Positions 1-4,879 of a stretch of 5,323 nucleotides of DNA are shown here, in pieces. The stretch spans positions 1-5,323 of the forward strand of contig JBNKFQ010000053.1 of assembly GCA_050289385.1 (NCBI GenBank), written 5' to 3'. Within the stretch, counting starts at the first letter, position 1; the number at the start of each line of letters is the position of its first letter. Both the position numbers and the translations under genes were made by a program. The notes beneath the pieces are model-generated. The model ran no database searches, had not been told where the DNA came from, and worked only from the letters and a program-made list of their open reading frames with translations. Source of the DNA: JBNKFQ01 sp050289385. GTDB lineage: Bacteria; Pseudomonadota; Gammaproteobacteria; Pseudomonadales; Porticoccaceae.

Positions 1-20
1 CGAACATCGAACATCGAACA
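1..20. repeat. Heptamer tandem repeat, CGAACAT unit
   Basis: Two full copies of TCGAACA (7-13 and 14-20) follow a partial copy at 1-6, with period 7. The array may continue to the left of the window. It ends 23 nt before the thioesterase start codon. Related heptamers occur at 2204-2217, 2299-2312 and 3023-3041. It is noncoding as far as can be seen, and its function is unknown. Confidence 0.7.
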
Positions 21-43
21 ACAAATTTTATTGAGAAATATAA

Positions 44-451
44 ATGGATGAGACAAAAATCCAGCCGCGTTTTTCAGAAACGGATCTGCTCGGTCATATC
101 AGCAATACCACCTTACCGGTCTGGTTTGAAAGTGCGCGAGACGGATTTTTTCGGCGTGTACACCCTGCCCTCACTACCCATGACTGGCCGTTGATTGTCG
201 CTCGCATCGAAATAGACCTGAAAGCCCAGATTCACCCGGGAGCGGAAGTCAAAGTAAAAACCGGCGTGGAAAAAATTGGCAGCAGCTCCATGGTTGTTTA
301 TCAGGAAGCCTGGCAAAAAGGTCAACTGGCTGCGGTCGGTCGAACCACACTGGTTTATTTTGATTATCAGACACAGAAATCACAACCTGTGCCAAACCAG
401 GTTAAGGCTCGTCTGGCAGACCTGATGATCAACTCGGCGACAACCTCCTGA
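44..451 (+). CDS. Hotdog-fold acyl-CoA thioesterase, 4HBT/YbgC-like
   Basis: This 135-residue protein matches the single-domain 4-hydroxybenzoyl-CoA thioesterase (4HBT) family, soluble enzymes that hydrolyse acyl-CoA or related thioesters and work as dimers or tetramers of hotdog folds. The N-terminal signature is visible: R9-F10-S11-E12-T13-D14, then G17-H18 and N21, followed by a helix with W27-F28-E29. D14 sits where the catalytic aspartate lies in 4HBT/YbgC proteins. The rest alternates hydrophobic strands, as expected for the beta-sheet half. Length is normal for the family, and no signal peptide or membrane segment is seen. The ATG at 44 is the natural start, although the ribosome binding site (GAGA near 33-36) is weak. 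It is the first gene of a tight cluster, ending 7 nt before cmoA. The substrate cannot be read from sequence, and a role linked to tRNA modification is only inference from position. The family call is firm; the specific function is not. Confidence 0.85.
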   Translation: MDETKIQPRFSETDLLGHISNTTLPVWFESARDGFFRRVHPALTTHDWPLIVARIEIDLKAQIHPGAEVKVKTGVEKIGSSSMVVYQEAWQKGQLAAVGRTTLVYFDYQTQKSQPVPNQVKARLADLMINSATTS

Positions 452-458
452 CCGCCTC

Positions 459-1208
459 ATGAACGATACACACAAAGACAAGATGTTCGCCAGTCCACTG
501 CCGGGTTTGGCCGGATTCACATTTGATGACCGGGTGGCCTCAGTATTTCCGGATATGATCAAACGTTCTGTGCCAGGTTATGAATCGATTATCGCCATGA
601 CCGGAACCCTGGCAGAAAGTTATGTTCAGGCAAATACGCGCTGTTACGATCTCGGCTGCTCTCTGGGTGCTTCTACACTGGCGATGCGCCACCACATAAA
701 GCAACCCGGCTGCCAAATAGTTGCTGTTGATAATTCCGCAGCGATGATCACTCGATGCAAAAATATTTTTGAAAACAGCACGGATCAAAAATCTACCGAT
801 AACGTGCCAATAGACCTGATCTGCGGCAACATCCAGGACGTAGTGGTAAACAATGCTTCGCTGGTGGTTCTGAACTTTACCTTGCAATTTATTCCAGTTA
901 ATGAGCGTGAAACCGTATTAAAAAATATCTGTTCAGGTCTTGTACCCGGCGGCGTGCTGGTATTATCCGAAAAAGTCGTTTTTGAAGATGACGCGCACAA
1001 TAACCTGATGATCGAACTGCACCATAACTTTAAAAAAGCCAATGGCTATAGCGACCTGGAGATCAGCCGGAAACGTACCGCGCTGGAAGATGTACTGATA
1101 CCGGAAACACTTGCAACACACCGGCAACGCCTCAAAAAGATCGGTTTTTCCAGTGTTGATGTGTGGTTTCAATGCTTTAATTTTGCATCGATCATAGCTA
1201 TCAAATAA
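459..1208 (+). CDS. cmoA: Carboxy-S-adenosyl-L-methionine synthase CmoA
   Basis: CmoA converts S-adenosylmethionine and prephenate into carboxy-SAM and phenylpyruvate, supplying the donor for uridine-5-oxyacetic acid at tRNA position 34. The 249-residue protein is a class I methyltransferase fold of near-standard length (E. coli CmoA is 247). Visible motifs are FTFDDRVASVFPDM (20-33), the SAM loop YDLGCSLG (63-70), the ribose-binding acidic end VAVDNS (88-93), LNFTLQF (138-144), GYSDLEISRKR (196-206) and the C-terminal WFQCFNF (236-242). R206 aligns with E. coli Arg199, known to contact the carboxylated ligand. The N-terminus at ATG 459 aligns with E. coli (THKDKMF against SHRDTLF), which supports this start over the internal ATG at 483. 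No Shine-Dalgarno precedes it; the upstream bases read CCTCCTGACCGCCTC, so translation is probably coupled to the thioesterase gene ending 7 nt earlier. cmoB follows after 13 nt. Confidence 0.96.
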   Translation: MNDTHKDKMFASPLPGLAGFTFDDRVASVFPDMIKRSVPGYESIIAMTGTLAESYVQANTRCYDLGCSLGASTLAMRHHIKQPGCQIVAVDNSAAMITRCKNIFENSTDQKSTDNVPIDLICGNIQDVVVNNASLVVLNFTLQFIPVNERETVLKNICSGLVPGGVLVLSEKVVFEDDAHNNLMIELHHNFKKANGYSDLEISRKRTALEDVLIPETLATHRQRLKKIGFSSVDVWFQCFNFASIIAIK

Positions 1209-1221
1209 TCAGGGCCTGTGC

Positions 1222-2196
1222 GTGACCAGCTACCAAACACTTCTCGAATCACTCGAACAACACAAACAATTGCTCCGTTGGGCACAGTGCTTGCCTGCCC
1301 AGATCGCCGCGGGTCTCTCGCTGGAACGCTGGGGTGATCTTCCGCACTGGCAGGCGGTGTTAAACGGGTTGCCGGAAGTAACCCCGTCGTCAGTGGACCT
1401 TTCCACGGGCATTGTTATCGGCAACGCCGATGATTGCGATAGTTCCACCCGCGGAGCCTTGCGTGAAACCCTTATGGGGTTGCACCCCTGGCGCAAGGGG
1501 CCGGTCGATTTATTCGACATTCATATCGATACGGAATGGCGCTCCGACTGGAAGTGGGATCGGGTGTTGCCACACCTTGCGCCATTAAAAAACCGTTTGG
1601 TACTGGATGTCGGTTGTGGCAATGGTTATCACTGCTTGCGAATGATTGGCGAAGGCGCGAACCGGGTAATCGGCATTGATCCTTCGCCCCGATTTGTGCA
1701 TCAGTTTTACGCACTGAAAAAATATATTGGCGATATAGCCGCGGACGTTTTGCCCGTGGGCATTGAACAAGTGCCGCAAAATCTTCGCGCGTTTGACACG
1801 GTATTTTCAATGGGGGTGTTTTACCACCGTCGCTCCCCGATGGACCACCTGAAAGAGTTGAAAGATTGCCTGCGTCAGGGTGGTGAGCTGGTACTGGAAA
1901 CTCTGGTAGTGGATGGGCCCGAAGGTTACACCCTGGTACCGGAAGACCGTTACGCCAAAATGCCCAATGTCTGGTATCTGCCCGCTCCCGACACTCTGCT
2001 CAACTGGTTGCGCAAATGCGGTTTTCGCAATGCGCACATGGTGGATATCTGCAAAACCACGGTGGGTGAACAGCGCTCAACAGAGTGGATGACGTTTGAG
2101 TCATTACCCGATTTTCTGGATCCGAAAGATAGCGCGAAAACAGTGGAAGGCTATCCGGCGCCGGTGAGAGCTGTATTTATTGCGGAAGCGCCATGA
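1222..2196 (+). CDS. cmoB: tRNA U34 carboxymethyltransferase CmoB
   Basis: CmoB transfers the carboxymethyl group of carboxy-SAM (made by CmoA) to 5-hydroxyuridine at the wobble position of several tRNAs, giving cmo5U and broadening codon reading. The 324 residues match the family length (E. coli 323). Motifs in order: HPWRKGP (88-94), DTEWRSDWKWDR (103-114), the SAM-binding loop LDVGCGNGYH (128-137), GIDP (151-154), FSMGVFYHRR (195-204), STEWM (286-290) and EGYPAP (309-314). K92, Y201 and R316 align with E. coli Lys91, Tyr200 and Arg315, which grip the donor carboxylate, so specificity for carboxy-SAM looks intact. The start is GTG at 1222, preceded by AGGG at 1211-1214 with 7 nt spacing; the nearby GTG at 1218 is out of frame. 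The gene ends the plus-strand cluster and converges on fldB. Nothing looks broken or unusual. Confidence 0.97.
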   Translation: MTSYQTLLESLEQHKQLLRWAQCLPAQIAAGLSLERWGDLPHWQAVLNGLPEVTPSSVDLSTGIVIGNADDCDSSTRGALRETLMGLHPWRKGPVDLFDIHIDTEWRSDWKWDRVLPHLAPLKNRLVLDVGCGNGYHCLRMIGEGANRVIGIDPSPRFVHQFYALKKYIGDIAADVLPVGIEQVPQNLRAFDTVFSMGVFYHRRSPMDHLKELKDCLRQGGELVLETLVVDGPEGYTLVPEDRYAKMPNVWYLPAPDTLLNWLRKCGFRNAHMVDICKTTVGEQRSTEWMTFESLPDFLDPKDSAKTVEGYPAPVRAVFIAEAP

Positions 2197-2201
2197 AAAA
2201 A

Positions 2202-2314
2202 AGTCGGAAGTCGGAAGAAAATCAAAAACTAAAACCAGATTCAATGCTCTATTGCTACAAGGCCGAGCGGAGCGATGGCGTGAATCTTAAGCTTCAGACC
2301 TCCGACTTCCGACT
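2202..2314. repeat. Nested inverted-repeat element in the cmoB/fldB gap
   Basis: Outer arms at 2202-2217 and 2299-2314 are inverted copies matching at 15 of 16 positions. Each arm holds two tandem TCGGAAG heptamers (one copy changed to TCGGAGG). A second perfect inverted pair, AGATTCA at 2237-2243 and TGAATCT at 2281-2287, lies inside, and the core has a GAGCG pentamer duplicated at 2265-2274. The element fills almost the whole 124-nt convergent gap and has no open reading frame. On the minus strand the outer stem ends in a run of seven T (2202 to 2196), so it could help end the fldB transcript, but the interior is long for a classical intrinsic terminator. A small nonautonomous or REP-like repeat is the other option. 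Confidence 0.6.
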
Positions 2315-2320
2315 CCTCAC

Positions 2321-2863
2321 TCAATCTTCTACCACCTGCAACAGCGAACTCAATCCAAACTCCCGATGAATTTGCTGACACCAGCGATTCAGGCGTTCAG
2401 TAGTGAGCTCTTCCTGCTGATCTTCATCCAGGGCCAAACCGACAAACTTGCCTTCACCCGGAATCTCGGCCTTTGACGCTTCATAGTCGTAACCTTCGGT
2501 GGGCCAGTGGCCGACGACGCTTGCACAGGACTTGATCACTACGTCGTGCAACATCCCCATGGCGTCAAGAAAATAATCACCATAACCAAACTGGTCACCC
2601 AGGCCAACAAAAGCCACCGTTTTGCCCGAAAAGTCCACTTGCTCCAGGTCTGGCCAAAACTCTTCCCAGTCCGATTGAATCTGACCAAAGTCCCAGGTGG
2701 GAATACCCAATATCAACTTGTCATAATCCAGAAAATCCAGCTGCGTAACATCGCCGATATCGTGAACCGCCACTACCTCTTCCCCCAAACGGGCGACAAT
2801 ACGCTGGGCAATGGATTCTGTATTGCCGTCATCACTGCCAAAAAAAAGACCAATTTTTTCCAC
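2321..2863 (-). CDS. fldB: Long-chain flavodoxin, FldB type
   Basis: This is a soluble FMN-binding electron carrier. The 180-residue chain starts at the GTG codon 2863-2861, giving MEKIGLFFGSDDGNTES with the FMN phosphate loop at residues 9-17. The frame stays open upstream to 3055, but that extension would translate the ald terminator hairpin and has no flavodoxin features. GAGA at 2875-2872, 8 nt upstream of the GTG, is a modest ribosome binding site. W57 in LILGIPTWDFG (50-60) and Y94 in GLGDQFGYGD (87-96) occupy the FMN-sandwiching positions of enterobacterial flavodoxins. GIPTWDFG, GDQFGYG, FLDAMGMLHD and HWPTEGY resemble E. coli FldB more than FldA, although some segments (FFGSDDGNTE, VAVHDI) look FldA-like. 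In E. coli FldB is part of the SoxRS response; no SoxS site was identified here. It lies 188 nt downstream of ald on the same strand but behind a terminator, so it is probably a separate transcript. Confidence 0.93.
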   Translation of the reverse strand: MEKIGLFFGSDDGNTESIAQRIVARLGEEVVAVHDIGDVTQLDFLDYDKLILGIPTWDFGQIQSDWEEFWPDLEQVDFSGKTVAFVGLGDQFGYGDYFLDAMGMLHDVVIKSCASVVGHWPTEGYDYEASKAEIPGEGKFVGLALDEDQQEELTTERLNRWCQQIHREFGLSSLLQVVED

Positions 2864-2882
2864 TGCGCTTTTCTCTACACCT

Positions 2883-2888
2883 TTTATA
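2883..2888 (-). promoter_or_regulatory. Possible -10 element of fldB
   Basis: On the minus strand the bases read CTGTATAAAAGG, with TATAAA 19 nt upstream of the GTG start at 2863. No good -35 hexamer sits 16-18 nt further upstream, and the TG lies directly against the hexamer rather than one base away. A promoter is needed in this gap because a terminator separates fldB from ald, but this exact placement is a guess. Confidence 0.35.
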
Positions 2889-2934
2889 CAGACCGTTAAA
2901 TTGATGGGCGCAGATTCTCCCAGTTCAACGCCTT

Positions 2935-2988
2935 GCCTGCAAGAAAAGCCCGCAAGAAAAGCCTGCAACCAAAAGCCGGTAACAAAAA
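2935..2988. repeat. Degenerate 13-14 bp tandem repeat, four units
   Basis: Four head-to-tail units are visible on the plus strand: GCCTGCAAGAAAA (2935-2947), GCCCGCAAGAAAA (2948-2960), GCCTGCAACCAAAA (2961-2974) and GCCGGTAACAAAAA (2975-2988). The first two differ at one base. The fourth runs into the A-tract of the ald terminator. Read on the minus strand, each unit is a T-tract followed by a G+C-rich stretch. It lies downstream of the ald terminator and upstream of fldB. No coding potential is supported, and its role is unknown. Confidence 0.65.
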
Positions 2989-3013
2989 CGCCAGCATATT
3001 TGCTGGCGTTTTT
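2984..3013 (-). terminator. Rho-independent terminator of ald
   Basis: A perfect 13-bp stem joins AAAAACGCCAGCA (2984-2996) to its inverted copy at 3001-3013, with a 4-nt loop (TATT). The stem core is G+C rich, and on the minus strand it ends in five T followed by GTT. It begins 38 nt after the ald stop codon, as expected for that transcript. The hairpin is symmetric and could also act on plus-strand readthrough, although no plus-strand gene ends here. Confidence 0.88.
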
Positions 3014-3021
3014 GGCTGGAT

Positions 3022-3042
3022 GTCGGACGTCCGTCGTCCGAC
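3022..3042. repeat. GC-rich hairpin built from TCGGACG heptamers
   Basis: GTCGGACG (3022-3029) and CGTCCGAC (3035-3042) form a perfect 8-bp stem with a 5-nt loop. A perfect 10-bp palindrome, CGGACGTCCG (3024-3033), overlaps it and allows a competing fold. CGTCCGT and CGTCCGA (3028-3041) are in tandem with period 7. It lies between the ald stop codon and the ald terminator, 9 nt past the stop. It resembles the heptamer repeats at 1-20 and 2202-2314. Confidence 0.6.
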
Positions 3043-3051
3043 CCACAACAA

Positions 3052-4170
3052 TCACTCTTGCAACGCTTGCTCCGGCTCAACAAAATCCATGCCGTGCGCG
3101 CTGGCCACCGCCTCATACGTCACCATGCCCTTGTGAACATTGAGACCTGCCAACAGATGCCTGTCTTCCAGCAGTGCCTGTTTGGCACCCTTGTTGGCCA
3201 GTGCAATGGCGTAAGGCAGAGTCACGTTGTTGAGCGCCATTGTTGAGGTCCGCGCAACACCGCCGGGCATATTGGCAACACAATAATGCACTACGCCATC
3301 AATGACATAAGTCGGGTCCTGGTGAGTAGTCGGCCTGGAAGTTTCGAAACAACCGCCCTGGTCAATGGCGACATCCACCAGAACCGAACCGTCCTTCATG
3401 CGACCGATAATATCGCGGGTCAACAGACGCGGTGCAGATGCCCCGGGAATCAGTACCGCTCCCACCACCAGATCGGCTTCAAGAGCGTACTCTTCCACCG
3501 CCGCTGCAGTGGAGTAAACACACTTGACCTTGCCTTCGAACTCTTTGTCCAGCTCACGCAAGCGAGGCACCGAGCGATCGAGAATAGTCACGTCGGCACC
3601 CATGCCCAGAGCCATCATCGCGGCATTGGCACCAACCACTCCACCACCGATGACCAAAACTTTGGCTGGCGCTACACCCGGAACACCACCAAGCAATACA
3701 CCCTGCCCGCCCTGGGCTTTTTCCAGGTGATGTGCACCGGCCTGGATAGACATGCGGCCGGCAACTTCACTCATCGGGGCCAGTAGCGGCAATCCACCGA
3801 GGTCGTCGGTAACCGTCTCGTAGGCAATACATACAGCCCGAGACTTGATCAGCAATTCGGTTTGGCGCAAATCCGGAGCCAAATGCAGGTAGGTAAACAG
3901 TAACTGCCCGTCACGCAACATTTCGCATTCGTTGGGCTGTGGCTCCTTTACCTTGACAATCATGTCTGCCCGCTCAAAAATTTGCTGCGGAGTATCGACA
4001 ATCTCGGCACCTGCCGCCACGTACTGCTCATTATCAAAGCCAATAGCCGCACCGCCGTTATTTTCCACCAGTACCTGGTGACCATTGGCAACCAGTTCCT
4101 TGGCCGACGCCGGGGTCAGGCCAATGCGGTATTCGTGGTTTTTGATCTCTTTGGGTACACCAATCAACAT
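3052..4170 (-). CDS. ald: Alanine dehydrogenase (NAD-dependent)
   Basis: This enzyme catalyses the reversible oxidative deamination of L-alanine to pyruvate and ammonium with NAD+, in the cytoplasm as a hexamer. The 372-residue length is typical. The N-terminal MLIGVPKEIKNHEYRIGLTP is the family signature. Key residues fall at canonical numbers: R15, K75 (in VKVKEP) and H96 (in TYLHLAP) around the pyruvate site, and D270 (in DVAIDQGG). The Rossmann glycine motif GGGVVG is at 175-180 and the ribose-binding D198 is in ILDRS. The start is ATG 4170-4168: AGGAG at 4184-4180 lies 9 nt upstream, and the family begins exactly at MLIGVPKE. The 12-residue in-frame extension to 4206 is rejected because it covers the ribosome binding site and leader. 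The gene is divergent from lrp, a pairing known in Vibrio, so regulation by Lrp is likely. A strong terminator follows. Confidence 0.97.
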   Translation of the reverse strand: MLIGVPKEIKNHEYRIGLTPASAKELVANGHQVLVENNGGAAIGFDNEQYVAAGAEIVDTPQQIFERADMIVKVKEPQPNECEMLRDGQLLFTYLHLAPDLRQTELLIKSRAVCIAYETVTDDLGGLPLLAPMSEVAGRMSIQAGAHHLEKAQGGQGVLLGGVPGVAPAKVLVIGGGVVGANAAMMALGMGADVTILDRSVPRLRELDKEFEGKVKCVYSTAAAVEEYALEADLVVGAVLIPGASAPRLLTRDIIGRMKDGSVLVDVAIDQGGCFETSRPTTHQDPTYVIDGVVHYCVANMPGGVARTSTMALNNVTLPYAIALANKGAKQALLEDRHLLAGLNVHKGMVTYEAVASAHGMDFVEPEQALQE

Positions 4171-4179
4171 TCGGGTTTT

Positions 4180-4184
4180 CTCCT
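4180..4184 (-). promoter_or_regulatory. Ribosome binding site fixing the ald start
   Basis: AGGAG on the minus strand is 9 nt upstream of ATG 4170. It selects the MLIGVPKE start over the in-frame ATG at 4206. A small GC-rich hairpin (4192-4204, GGCTC stem, 3-nt loop) stands 7 nt upstream of it in the predicted leader. Confidence 0.8.
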
Positions 4185-4210
4185 GCTCTTCGGCTCCGGG
4201 AGCCACTTTG

Positions 4211-4224
4211 AATTTTCGAAAATT
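4211..4224. promoter_or_regulatory. Perfect 14-bp palindrome at the ald promoter
   Basis: AATTTTCGAAAATT is perfectly self-complementary. It overlaps the 3' end of the proposed ald -10 and the expected transcription start, a position where a bound repressor would block initiation. It does not fit the E. coli Lrp consensus well, so the binding protein, if any, is unknown. Confidence 0.4.
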
Positions 4225-4227
4225 ATA
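4222..4227 (-). promoter_or_regulatory. ald promoter -10 element
   Basis: The minus strand carries an exact TATAAT (plus-strand ATTATA, 4222-4227) in the context TTGCCTATAAT, 51 nt upstream of the ald ATG. Transcription would start near 4215 and leave a leader of about 45 nt. No consensus -35 hexamer lies at 16-18 nt, which suits an activator-dependent promoter. The upstream side is occupied by the proposed Lrp sites. Confidence 0.55.
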
Positions 4228-4236
4228 GGCAATTTA

Positions 4237-4251
4237 CACAAAATTGTTTGA
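4237..4251 (+). promoter_or_regulatory. Possible Lrp-like site 1 (weak)
   Basis: CACAAAATTGTTTGA matches the E. coli Lrp consensus YAGHAWATTWTDCTR at 11 of 15 positions. It overlaps a perfect inverted repeat CAATTT-N5-AAATTG (4230-4246). It starts 32 bp before the strong site at 4269, about three helical turns. On its own it would not be convincing in AT-rich DNA; the phasing is what supports it. Confidence 0.35.
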
Positions 4252-4268
4252 TTATTTGGTGAGATTAT

Positions 4269-4283
4269 CAGAAAATTTTCCTG
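4269..4283 (+). promoter_or_regulatory. Lrp operator, strong consensus match
   Basis: CAGAAAATTTTCCTG fits the E. coli Lrp consensus YAGHAWATTWTDCTR at 14 of 15 positions; only C at position 12 deviates. It lies in the shared ald-lrp divergent region, 27 nt before the lrp ATG and about 42 bp upstream of the ald -10. Because the adjacent gene encodes an E. coli-like Lrp, autoregulation and control of ald are the natural reading. Confidence 0.65.
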
Positions 4284-4298
4284 TTTATTGAATAATTA

Positions 4299-4313
4299 CA
4301 GGAAATTATATGA
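4299..4313 (+). promoter_or_regulatory. Possible Lrp-like site 3, over the lrp start
   Basis: CAGGAAATTATATGA matches the Lrp consensus at 12 of 15 positions and begins exactly 30 bp after the strong site. It includes the lrp Shine-Dalgarno (AGGAA, 4300-4304, 5 nt before the ATG) and the start codon, so part of the resemblance may simply be the ribosome binding site. Binding here would suit negative autoregulation. Confidence 0.35.
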
Positions 4314-4795
4314 AGAAGCGCGCCAAGGAACTAAGCAAGATCGACCGCAACATTCTCAGGCTGCTGCAAAAAGATGGCCGCATGAGCTACACAGATCTGG
4401 CCCGGCAAGTCGGCTTGTCGGTCACGCCCTGCATTGATCGCGTAAAGCGCCTGGAAAAAGACGGGGTGATCAATGGCTACACCGCTCTGATCAATCCTGA
4501 ATTTCTGGATGCTGCTCTGGTGGTATTTGTACAAATACGCCTGAACCGCACATCGCAGGAAAAATTTGCGGCTTTTCGTGAAGCGGCAGTCTCTTTACCA
4601 GAGGTGCAAGAGTGTTATCTGGTCACCGGCAATTTCGACTATCTGATCAAGGCTCGCGTTGCCGACATGAGTGAATACCGGGAATTCCTGGGCAATACCC
4701 TGCTACAGTTACCGGGCGTGCAAGAATCCACCAGCTATGTAGTGATGGAGCAACTGAAAGAAACTCTGGAAGTTCCTGTGCATTACTATCGTTAG
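4310..4795 (+). CDS. lrp: Leucine-responsive regulatory protein Lrp
   Basis: This is an Lrp/AsnC-family transcription regulator of 161 residues, close to E. coli Lrp (164) in length and sequence. The N-terminal winged helix-turn-helix spans about residues 10-60: IDRNIL (11-16), LQKDGRMS (19-26) and the recognition region VGLSVTPCIDRVKRLE (34-49). The C-terminal RAM/effector domain starts near LDAALVVFVQI (66-76) and contains ECYLVTGNFDYLIKARV (101-117), the turn that binds amino-acid effectors in this family, and LPGVQESTSYVVME (134-147). These blocks match Lrp itself more than the local AsnC-type paralogs, so I use the symbol lrp. The ATG at 4310 has AGGAA 5 nt upstream. It is divergent from ald, suggesting control of alanine use, with a strong Lrp-like site in the shared upstream region. 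A terminator follows at 4828. Whether it is a global or mainly local regulator here cannot be seen. Confidence 0.95.
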   Translation: MKKRAKELSKIDRNILRLLQKDGRMSYTDLARQVGLSVTPCIDRVKRLEKDGVINGYTALINPEFLDAALVVFVQIRLNRTSQEKFAAFREAAVSLPEVQECYLVTGNFDYLIKARVADMSEYREFLGNTLLQLPGVQESTSYVVMEQLKETLEVPVHYYR

Positions 4796-4827
4796 GATAA
4801 ATATTGGTCGCATGTCAAACATCAACC

Positions 4828-4851
4828 AAAAACCCGCCGAAACGGGTTTTT
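4828..4851. terminator. Bidirectional terminator between lrp and gap
   Basis: AAAAACCCG (4828-4836) pairs perfectly with CGGGTTTTT (4843-4851) around a 6-nt loop (CCGAAA). Because of the flanking A and T tracts, the transcript ends in a U-run on either strand. It is 33 nt past the lrp stop and 29 nt past the gap stop, serving both convergent genes. Confidence 0.88.
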
Positions 4852-4879
4852 GAGGGAAAAGTGCCGAGATGTCCAGCGT

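Noticed and set aside
2202..2314. CRISPR-like or insertion-sequence reading of the inverted heptamer arms
   Set aside because: There are only two arms with one interior, no repeated spacers, no transposase and no visible target-site duplication.
2864..3055. N-terminal extension of the flavodoxin frame up to an ATG at 3055
   Set aside because: It would translate the ald terminator, the tandem repeat and the probable fldB promoter, and has no flavodoxin similarity. The family N-terminus begins at the GTG at 2863.
2811..3143. Plus-strand open frame of 110 codons across the ald-fldB gap
   Set aside because: It runs antisense to both genes and through the terminator hairpin, has no recognisable domain, and has a low-complexity composition typical of a shadow frame.
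3286..3786. Plus-strand open frame of 166 codons opposite ald
   Set aside because: It is antisense to a clear alanine dehydrogenase, is rich in His, Arg, Thr and Gln as shadow frames often are, and shows no motif.
4171..4206. 12-residue N-terminal extension of ald
   Set aside because: The extension covers a good AGGAG ribosome binding site placed for ATG 4170, and alanine dehydrogenases begin with the MLIGVPKE-like sequence.
4244..4271. Possible lrp promoter (TTGTTT at 4244-4249 with TATCAG at 4266-4271)
   Set aside because: The hexamers are poor and the region is so AT-rich that similar matches arise by chance. A promoter must exist here, but I cannot place it.
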